A stretch of 64,000 nt of DNA, from assembly GCA_022578965.1 (NCBI GenBank), contig MU400653.1:1-64000 (forward strand), read 5' to 3'. The notes under the pieces are model-generated. The model saw nothing but the letters and a program-made list of their open reading frames with translations, was not told the DNA's origin and ran no database searches. The stretch comes from Xylaria sp. FL1777 (lineage: Eukaryota > Ascomycota > Sordariomycetes > Xylariales > Xylariaceae). This document shows positions 55,993 through 64,000 of the stretch, piece after piece (within the stretch, counting starts at the first letter, position 1; every line of letters begins with the position of its first letter). The position numbers and the translations under genes were made by a program.

Positions 55993-57237
55993 GCTAACCT
56001 AACAGGCTGAATGGTTTAGAGACTGGATATCTGAAGTCAGGGAGTGGTAACTATCTTGAATGGTAACATGTCTGGTGTGACGGTATATATGGCACGCCAC
56101 ATCTGGCCTTGTTGTTCAGATAAGTCGAAGAACTAGTAAGGATTGCTAGGGGTGGCGAAGTACCCTGAGTCATATAAACTGCGATCATGGTTTAGACAAG
56201 GACTCGCCTTGGATACTGCCTCGGGAATCGGTCGGATTGTGCGGGTTAGGAGAATGCATCGCCGAGCTTTCTAATTGTTGAATTTCATGTTATCCTATTC
56301 GATCGTGAAGTGCCGCAGACAGGCATGATCCAGGAAGAAACTCCGAGACATATTTTAATTACCGGCACCCTCTATATAGATCCCTATTACTTATATTCAC
56401 TGATTGACTGTCTGCAGCTAGGTAGGAGCGGTGGATGTGTATATGTAACGGAGCTCCCCCTGGTATTTGTTTTAACTCTGTCGTCATGATGGTGAATGGT
56501 CTGTCCTCCCAGACAAGGGAGCGAGTTCGAAATACCAGATAGGGTGTATAGATGGCTTCGACAGAGCCTATGATAAAGATATAAATTCCATCCCAGAATA
56601 AAGAGGTGTTTAAGAAGTGCTCTACATCAATACACTACAGCTCATTCGTGTGGCAAAGTCTATGAACATGGAGGTGGAAATAGACACACTGAGTAGATGC
56701 TTTACACAAAGCGACCTAAGTCTACATATAAATGAACTGGAATAAGTACCTAGGTAGTATAATCCCTAATATACAACTATATCATGGGATATAAAGATGG
56801 ATATTAATGTTGTATAGTAGAGTGGCTAACGTGTTCCTAGGTAGGTAGGTAGTTAGTTAGTTCATTTTATTTGGTATGGGTTTGTATTCACGTGACCGCC
56901 CTACACTTCATTAATAACAGAAATTTCTGCAACCCGCAGATCTCCCGCAAGGCCGATATATGTCCCCTTTTCCCCATTTTCAGCTAGATGCATAGCACTT
57001 GGAGAGTCTGGGCCATGTAGACAGGTACTCTTCGAGGCTCGTTGTTGATTAGGCGGATTTTCGTGGCTCGTTTGGCACTATGAAGGCTTAACCTTGATAC
57101 TTTTACTCATTGAAATGAAATTATCTCTCGTCTCCGTGGACACGATGACCTGCAGAACAGCCAAACATTCCGATTCAAACCCACCATAAAAGCCAGCCAG
57201 TTCGTCGGCCAGAGGGTCGATCTCTACCGATTGCACG
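55993..57237. other. Intergenic, nothing recognised
   Basis: About 1.2 kb. Short CCTAGGTA/GGTAGGTA tracts (near 56750 and 56837) recur elsewhere in the right half of the window and look like simple sequence. No gene was found. Confidence 0.5.
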
Positions 57238-58392
57238 ATGGCAGGAGTCGTCAAAACCGTCGCAGAAGCAGGCGAATTCGTGCCGCGTACCCTCTTCCCC
57301 GTGTCCTCGTCGATCACGCGCTCGTACTTCCTGGGCCACCACACAGCAGCTCTATCGTCGATGCGCAAGGTGCTGTCGAACATCGGGCTTATCCTCGAGT
57401 GCCGCGACAGTCGGGTACCGATAACGTCGATGAATCCGCTCCTGGAGTCGCTGCTGGCCGGCCGGGACCGCATAATTGTGTACACAAAATCCGACCTCTG
57501 CGCGCCCGCAACGTCGACGCGGTGGCTCTCGAAACAACAGAGTCTCCTAGCGAAATGGCAGACGTCCTTATCTTCCCCGGGAACGGGCAAAACGGATGTT
57601 ATCTTCACGGACGAGCGTAATCCCCGCAGTATTACGCCACTCCTTGCGCTCATCAAGGAACGCGCCGCGGCGCAGGCTTCGCTTCTTGGGCTCCGGGCGC
57701 TCGTGGTTGGGATGCCGAATTCGGGGAAGTCGACGTTGCTGAACGCGCTGCGCCGAATAGGCATGCGTCGCCCGGGGGCGGCGCGGACGGGGGCTCAACC
57801 AGGTGTGACGCGGAAGCTGAGCACGCCTGTTCGCATCGTCGCCGCGTCCCCATCGAGCAACCCTTATATGGAGGACTTGGAAGGCGTAGGCGAGGGCGTA
57901 TTCGTTGTGGACACGCCAGGCGTATTCGTGCCGTACGTGTCGGACGTAGAATCGATGCTGAAGCTTTCGCTAGTCGGGTGCGTGAAGGATGGGCTTGTGC
58001 CCTTCGAGACGGTGGCCGATTACATGCTCTTCCTCTTAAACCAGCGGGACCCTTCGGTGTATGCGGATCTCAGTGACCCAACGAACAACATCAACGAATT
58101 TCTCGATGCTGTTGCGGTGCGGACGGGCAAGTTGCTGAAAGGAGGGCTTCCGGCGCAGGAGCAGGCGGCCGACTGGGTGGTTCATCAGTGGAGACGGGGC
58201 CATCTGGGTCAGTTTGGGCTAGATGACGTTAGCGAGGAAGGCCTGAAAGCGCGCGCAAGGAGGTTGGCGATGGAACAAGCTGAAGGGGGGAATACGACGT
58301 TGAGCATGAGTCAGGCGCGGAAGCGCGATAAGGAGGCCCGCAAGATTAAGAATGCGGCCAAGAGGGCGGCTGCGTTTGATTCAGGATCCTGA
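57238..58392 (+). CDS. MTG1: Mitochondrial ribosome-associated GTPase 1
   Basis: Single-exon frame of 384 residues. GTPase motifs appear in circularly permuted order, the signature of the YlqF/MTG1 group: G4-like YTKSD at about 82-86, the P-loop GMPNSGKST at about 157-165, and G3 DTPGV at about 224-228. The N-terminus has HHTAALSSMRKVLSNIGLIL and ECRDSRVPITSMNP, matching the H-M-x-K-x-L and E-x-x-D-A-R-I-P-x-x-x-x-N-P blocks, and the P-loop is preceded by ALVVGMPN. The C-terminus (LGQFGLDDV and a Lys/Arg-rich tail) is typical. Family members help assemble the large subunit of the mitochondrial ribosome at the inner membrane. Complete in length. It is convergent with the Cti6-like gene. Confidence 0.93.
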   Translation: MAGVVKTVAEAGEFVPRTLFPVSSSITRSYFLGHHTAALSSMRKVLSNIGLILECRDSRVPITSMNPLLESLLAGRDRIIVYTKSDLCAPATSTRWLSKQQSLLAKWQTSLSSPGTGKTDVIFTDERNPRSITPLLALIKERAAAQASLLGLRALVVGMPNSGKSTLLNALRRIGMRRPGAARTGAQPGVTRKLSTPVRIVAASPSSNPYMEDLEGVGEGVFVVDTPGVFVPYVSDVESMLKLSLVGCVKDGLVPFETVADYMLFLLNQRDPSVYADLSDPTNNINEFLDAVAVRTGKLLKGGLPAQEQAADWVVHQWRRGHLGQFGLDDVSEEGLKARARRLAMEQAEGGNTTLSMSQARKRDKEARKIKNAAKRAAAFDSGS

Positions 58393-59011
58393 TTCGGCTA
58401 GGAGTAGGTTTTGATTCAGTCCACCCTAAGTGTTGGATAGAAGGCTGGTGAGTGATAGGAGGGGGGAGAGAGAGGCGTGTACAAATTACCTTTGCTTAGC
58501 TGGCTCACCAATTGTCGTGAAACCCAAGAAAATGAAGGATTCTTTACACGCGTATGTATTAACGATCTTGAGCTGCTAGACAGGGGTATACTTTTAGTAT
58601 GCTGTTCCTACTTCGTAAATATACGTAACCATAAATAATCTCAATAGTTAAGTTATTAGTGTCTTGTATCTTTCGCTCTCCCTCTGCCTATCTCTCATCA
58701 CACCACATGTCTCTAAAGATAAAGCTATGTCATCAGAATTTCACTGAATACAGGGATCATGGTGTCTGCATGAGGATGGGTGCAAATTGCCTATTAAAAT
58801 GCCGAAAGCAACTTCACGTTCCCGAGCATACCGTTCAAAATTTAACGCCTAGCTCATCAAACCGACCTCCCGAGCTTTCGAACCTGACGCCGGTTTAATG
58901 TTAGGCTAGACTGGCATAATACCAGCAGCCGAATGCCTCTAACGCCGGTAAGAACTCCAAAAACAAGAAAGGAGAAACAAAACCAAAGACTGAAGTAAAC
59001 TAAGACTACAT
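58393..59011. other. Intergenic between convergent genes
   Basis: 3' regions of MTG1 and the Cti6-like gene. No repeat or RNA gene was recognised. Confidence 0.5.
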
Positions 59012-61133
59012 TTAGTGAATGAATTCTTGCTGCCACTTCATCAAGTCTCGCGTCAAGGAATCCATCATTTCCACGCAGCTCATATCCTTAAACATGACGG
59101 CAGGATCTGTCTCCCCACTATGCTTCTTGCTAGAGTTGTCACCGTGAACATTGGCAGTAGGGATGGCATCATCTTCTGTGGCAGCTTGACCAGAGCTCAA
59201 CGTTGAATCCGACAATGGGTCGTTCACCAGTTCAACTTGTTTGCGAGTAATGTACTCCAGAATACCATTTACACGTCTTTTCATGTCGCTCATCGTTATC
59301 TTAGAATTCATACCCCCTCTTCCTTTACTATGCTTGTTAGTAGGCTCATGTGTTGTGTTTTTTGTGTTTGTCCCGGCTTCTTCTGTATTCCTAGACACAT
59401 CGCGTGAGATAGACCTGGCGGGCGAGTCTTCGTGATCGTTATCGCGGTCTTTCGTGTACTGATTTCGCCCCTTTTTCTTCGAATTTGTGGTTTTCTTTTT
59501 GGTTGTGGTTGATGGTACTTGAAGAGTTAGGGGAGTCTCCGGGGGTGGTTGAGACGAGGGAGCTGGCGGATCTGGAGGCTGGGCAGACTCCGCGGGTCGA
59601 TTTGCTGCTGTCCGTACGGCGAGGGGTAATTCATCCGAGGGATCTGAATCTACAACAACAATCAGCTGAACTGGTCGTTTCAGAACTATACCTGGATATA
59701 ACTCACCATCAGCTCGACGGCGTTCGGCACGGCCTTTGCGTTTGCTCGCGGCCTCGGCCCGTTTCCTTTCTTGCTCCTCACGACGTTCTTCTCGTTCGGC
59801 TCGTTCGCGTTGGTTTCGCACGGCATTCCGTGATTTTTTTGTATGTCCATTTCGAAGACCCAGATCATCATCTGATTCGTCAAGGACATTGGTGCTGGCC
59901 TTTTCCGGAGCCGGAGATGGCGACTTCGAGTTTGTTCGCTGGCGTTTTACATTTTCCACTTTTCTATATAATGATTAGCGAACCGACGAGGCATAAGGGC
60001 ACAGACTTGGCGTACTCTTCGCTCTCTTCTCTTCCTCTTTTGGGACGTCTATTAGCTACGTCTGCTTCCTCTGGTATCGTATCCTCTTTGCTAGCTTCGA
60101 TAGCACGTCGTAGTTGCTCTTCCTCGTCGTAGGCAGCATCTCTGCTATTCATTGTAGACCGTCGTTTAGAGGCATGTTGTGCGGCAGCAGTAGCACGGGA
60201 GGATTTGCTGGTATTGGGTTTCGGTGATCGCACATCTTCCTTTGCAGCTGATGTGGCACGCGACGCAGTCTGGGAGGGCCGGTGTATTGGCAAGAAAATG
60301 GAGTATTTCTGCCTAGACGGGAGTAATTAGTACAATCGAGGCCAAGGAGGGATAATTTGATAGGATATGATGAAGGTTGTAAGATAGGTCATGGTTAGCG
60401 GACGAGTGCTGAGCAGAAACGCGCGAGCCTTTTCTTTTTACTAGGGAGAAGCTGCCAGCAGTCGACAATCAAGGGCGACACATTGTGATCGGCCTTACCC
60501 ATTGCTAGCGGTGTATATCTTATGCAGATCCTTACGGCACTGCTCGCAGTAGTACTCGACATCCTCCGGGTTGGACTCCTCGGTAGTGAAGCCAACACAA
60601 GCGCCGTGCTGCCATGTGTTGCAAATCTCACATTGCACGAAGAATCCGGCCAAGTCGTCGGTAATCTCAATGGCAAAGATGCGTTCATGGTCAATTGCAT
60701 CCTTGACGCCGTACTTCGAGTCTTCTTCAAAGGGAGGTGGACCCGGGTACTCGTCATGGCCGCAGATGCAGCGGACAGATTCATCATCCTCGTGGATCTC
60801 GTCGGGCGCGGGAGGCATATCGACGGCGTCCTGCTTTAGTACTTTATCACGGTCGTCGTCCTTGCCGCGGGTGCTGCGACGGCGAAGAATGGTGTCGTCG
60901 GTCGTGGTCGAGTCCTCGGGTGGCTCAGAGGAGAGCGATCCACTGGCAGTAGACTTTTGAGGCGACCCGGTCTTCGTAAAGCCTCTGGTGGTTCGCTCGA
61001 CACGCCCAGATGCACTGGATGCAGCGGAAGAAACTTGCGATTGGGATTGAGTGATTCGCGCGCGAGACGAGCGCCTGGTGGGAGAGGTGCCGGCCATCGC
61101 TCGAGGGCTAGCCGACGGGGATGCAAAGGACAA
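59012..61133 (-). CDS. PHD-finger protein, Cti6-like (Rpd3L histone deacetylase complex)
   Basis: Model complement(join(59012..59963, 60016..60312, 60499..61133)), about 627 residues. Introns of 186 bp (GTAAGG..TCTAG, branch TACTAAT) and 52 bp (GTACGC..ATATAG, branch GCTAATC). An in-frame 57-bp segment (59706-59650) has GTGAGT..TTGTAG ends and may be a third intron, giving 608 residues. The N-terminus is basic (TSPTRRSSRARI). A PHD finger spans about 118-200: RCICGHDEYPG, FFVQCEICNTWQHGACVGF and DVEYYCEQCRKDLHK, with the Cys4-His-Cys3 ligands in place. Later parts are low-complexity and charged (EREERREEQERKRAEAASKR), and the C-terminus ends in a conserved-looking helix (MDSLTRDLMKWQQEFIH). 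Cti6 binds methylated histone tails within the Rpd3L complex. Met at 61133 or Met13 could be the start. Confidence 0.87.
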
Positions 61134-63493
61134 GGAGGGGTTCGAAGACGCGACCGGAAGACCAATAAGGTCAATTTGAATGAGACGAGTTATCGAGTCA
61201 GGACGGCTCTATTTGTTCGTTAAGGAAAGGTCTAGGTACAAGAGTAAGAGACTCGTCGTTGTAAGAGGATGCTGCTCGAGTCAAGGCGACTTGGGCCGGG
61301 GGGGAAGGTTGGAACTAGGGAGTAAGAAAGACAGAGAGACACAGGGAGACCGGAGCTCTGGGCCAATGCAATGCGACTTTGGAAATGCTCTTTCTTATAG
61401 AAAATCACGCGAGGGAATTTTCAACAGTCGCCCAACACCGGTCAAACATCTCATGGCTGTAAGCCAAGGGAAAGAAGGGGGGAAGGAAGGGGGGAAAAGT
61501 CGAGCAGTCGAAAGTGCCTGGTAGGCGAGGGCATGCATGTGCGAGTGAGAAGATGGTCATCTCGCGGTTTAGAGGGTTTAGAGAGCTCTTTGGGGTCCAG
61601 TGCAGAGCCAGATAGATATTACCTACCTAGGTACTTAGTGTACTGTATTATTGGCACTGTATGGACCTGGTAGCGGGTGTGCCCCCAGATACCTACATAT
61701 TGCACCGAATCCGGAGCACTAATTATCAGCTGGCGCGGGGCATACGCAGTAAGTAGGTACAGTTTATTCCCAGTCCTGTTACTGTCTATTATTGACGTCG
61801 GATGTCTCATCAAGCTCACCAATCAGCAGAGGCACCTTGGTGTGTAGATAAATACACACTATACAGTATTCTATACATTGTAATCCTAAACAAGGCAATA
61901 TTGTCTTCTGAAGTTGCCGGTATAACATACTAAAGTGGCATATCGTAGTGATTAATCTACCAGGTGCACCTTACTATCATTGAGAGATAACAATAAGGTA
62001 TGAATAGGTAGGTACCTAGTAGGTAATCACATACAGAAGTGGGCATTAAGCTGCACAATTTGCCTTTGCTTGTTTCAAGGTTGTTGTTTGTTCTTATGTA
62101 GGTATGCCTTATCGCCTGCATAATCTACGTACCTAGGTAGGTACACATAATACTAACAATATATGTATAGTACCTACACTCACAACATTGCCCGTTCTGC
62201 CACATGTAGCTTGCCTGACTTCCTGTATTGGACCTATAAGACTGGCGAGGTACCTACAGTTTGGTGGAAGGCAGCCCCTAGCTTATTCCCTCGCGGTACC
62301 TTACCCCCACCAATCCTGAGCCTTAGGTACCTACAGATAGGTATGCCCATGACCCAAACCCGATGCCCCTTCTGGCCACACTTCAACTCGCTCAGTCATT
62401 ATTGCCATACCCCAGGTAGACCAACTCAATCATCATCCACCACTCCTCTACCTACTTACCTTTTGTTGTCTTGGCCAACGACTCCCTCCTCTGAGCTTTA
62501 GCCTCAGCTTGCACTTCGTCTTCAACCCGGCTCCAGCTTAGATTTCGACCGCCGTACCTTACGAGCATAGCGAGTATTGTATTTCTTCTTGTTCATCTGT
62601 TTGTCCCTCTGCCTGCCTGTCTGCATTGGTCTATTGCGTCAACTTGTATATCCTCCTTGCTCTGGCTATTCTACTTGACAACCTGGGACCCCATCCGACC
62701 TCACCTCATCATCTATCTTCTTGCTCCTCGCTGACATCCTGCTGGCTCATCACTTCCTGTACGTCTGGACACACAAGCCGCTTTTCTAGCTCCCCTTCCA
62801 CGTGTCGGGAACTTTTATGTATGGCCTTCCCTTGGATGCCACATACATGACCCCCCCGCCCCCCCTCTTCCGGCACACACACACACACACACACAGAACC
62901 AAATAACAAGCCCCGTCCACTTTCCGCTTGCTTGGACCAGAGTGTTAACTTCAATACCGTCTGTAAGATACGAGTATCCAAGAATCCGCCTTCCCGCCGA
63001 TCTGGAAAACGAGACTTCGACAGCCTCGCTCTATTGTGGAAATCACTCGGACTTGCAACCGCTTCTCGGGGTGCAGTGTCTTGTCCAGATCAATATTGTG
63101 GGATCCCCCCCAAGGCTGCAGTTGTGCTTTCCGTTGGAACAGAGTGTGTATGTGCCTGTACCCATATTGGTGAACGACGTGCAATGGGTAGGTGGCCCTC
63201 GAGACTCTCAGTCGTCCCGCAGCAGGTCGACCCGTTAAATATGGGACAGTGAGGATGAACGATAGCCTTACCTTTTTCTCGAGGATATCCTCAGTGGTTC
63301 TAGTGAGCTCTTCTGCGGCTTAGCACTTAGCCAGAGTGGTATACATCGCTTCACGGCTGGCACTATGTGGCTGCTCTCCAATTCGAGTGCTATGACTACA
63401 GTGTTCACCATGACTGTTTCTGTAATGATGCATGCTGTCAAGTCTTTATGGCTAATACTATCGCGACACGACGTTTTAGGCACCTATGAGAAC
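61134..63493. other. Divergent intergenic region, about 2.36 kb
   Basis: Promoter side of both the Cti6-like gene and the right-edge gene. It contains many ACCTAGGTA/TAGGTACCTA tracts (for example near 61621, 62010 and 62130), a CA dinucleotide run (62873-62896) and pyrimidine-rich sequence. Long 5' leaders are likely. Open frames here show no recognisable protein. Confidence 0.5.
62873..62896. repeat. CA microsatellite
   Basis: About 12 CA units. Confidence 0.95.
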
Positions 63494-64000
63494 ATGTCAC
63501 CCGAATCTTCGTCATCGTTATTCCCTGACCGGCCCATCCGACCGTTGCCTAAACGCCGACTTCGAGAGCGACTTTCTCCTGATGTTGCTGAGAGCATCAA
63601 ATATCCCCCAGCACCAAAAGCTGCCACGCCTCTATTCGTATACCCATACCATTCACGAGAAGAATCAGTGCCGGTGAGCACAGACTTAGTAAGCGCGGTC
63701 GGCCGGGATAGTGGGCTTAAATTTGCCGCTGGGGACTCTGGACTACGTAGGAACGGCCCCGTGATAAATCGCGATGATGATTCATTGATGAACCAGGCGA
63801 GACGGGTGTTGGGCTCCAGGGGTTTTCATGAGCCGGGAGACCATGGATTCCGTGCTGCCCAACGATCTGGGCAACCGAGACAATCAAAGCCTCAGCCACC
63901 ACCATCAACAGCATCTTCCGCCGATGGATATGACTCGTTTGAAAATACAAATAACAAGAAGAAAAGAAAAATACCTATCGCCGGAGAGACAGTCTTGAAT
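63494..64000 (+). CDS. Conserved fungal protein of unknown function, 5' part, cut by window edge
   Basis: Open from ATG at 63494 to the last base (169 codons, no stop). Begins MSPESSSSLFPDRPIRPLPK, then RRLRERLSPDVAESIKYPPA, and a TPLFVYPYHS motif. A Ser/Asp/Gly-rich disordered part follows and then a basic NNKKKRKIPIAGETVLN, which could be a nuclear localisation signal. The pattern FPDRPIRPLPKRRLR..YPPxP..PLFxYPY followed by KKKRKIPxAG is one I recall from uncharacterised ascomycete proteins. Continuation lies outside the window. Confidence 0.75.
   Translation, partial: MSPESSSSLFPDRPIRPLPKRRLRERLSPDVAESIKYPPAPKAATPLFVYPYHSREESVPVSTDLVSAVGRDSGLKFAAGDSGLRRNGPVINRDDDSLMNQARRVLGSRGFHEPGDHGFRAAQRSGQPRQSKPQPPPSTASSADGYDSFENTNNKKKRKIPIAGETVLN

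Noticed and set aside
57078..57764. 228-codon minus-strand frame over MTG1
   Set aside because: Antisense to a clear GTPase gene with motifs in order on the plus strand.
61619..62850. Several small frames in the divergent promoter region
   Set aside because: No conserved content, and the sequence is dominated by CCTAGGTA-type simple tracts and pyrimidine-rich leader sequence.

Overview
The window looks like the genome of a filamentous ascomycete, probably a Sordariomycete. The evidence is short (49-190 bp) GT..AG introns with CTAAY-type branch sites, a FunK1 kinase, an MTG1 GTPase, a Cti6-like PHD protein, and two blocks of extreme AT content (about 1-19.8 kb and 31.5-39.5 kb) in which almost every change between repeat copies is C>T or G>A. 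That is the mark of repeat-induced point mutation (RIP). The exact genus is not determined.

1-19.8 kb is a nest of ruined retrotransposons. A Ty1/copia element (2449-16056, 195-bp LTRs, exact 5-bp target duplication) was split by a Ty3/gypsy element (5110-12854, 522-bp LTRs). Both read on the minus strand, and reverse transcriptase can still be read through the stops. A 70-bp-arm hairpin near the left end sits in an island that was not RIP-mutated.

19.9-31.4 kb is GC-normal. It holds a broken DUF3435 (Starship captain-type) tyrosine recombinase, two small unknown genes, a dense field of minisatellites, and a candidate mobile unit (about 25.9-31.1 kb). This unit is bounded by imperfect inverted repeats and carries a divergent pair: a MADS-like/AT-hook gene and a 977-residue unknown gene.

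31.4-39.6 kb is a third LTR retrotransposon (Ty1/copia, plus strand, 195-bp LTRs). It landed inside the third exon of a repeat-rich coiled-coil gene, so the end of that gene now lies at 31.2-31.4 kb and the rest at 39.6-40.6 kb. An intact paralogue with the same three-exon structure lies at 44.2-44.96 kb. A tRNA-like SINE interrupts the retrotransposon.

40.6-54 kb is accessory-type sequence: a decayed unknown coding stretch, a FunK1 kinase, a small four-exon putative membrane protein, a tubby/LURP-like protein, many minisatellites, two assembly gaps of 99 N inside minisatellites, and two related hairpin MITEs whose arms differ between copies but match within each copy.

55-64 kb is ordinary conserved gene space: a SnoaL-like pathogen-related protein, MTG1, a Cti6-like PHD protein and the start of a conserved unknown gene cut by the window edge. 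No CRISPR arrays, rRNA genes or confident functional tRNA genes were seen.
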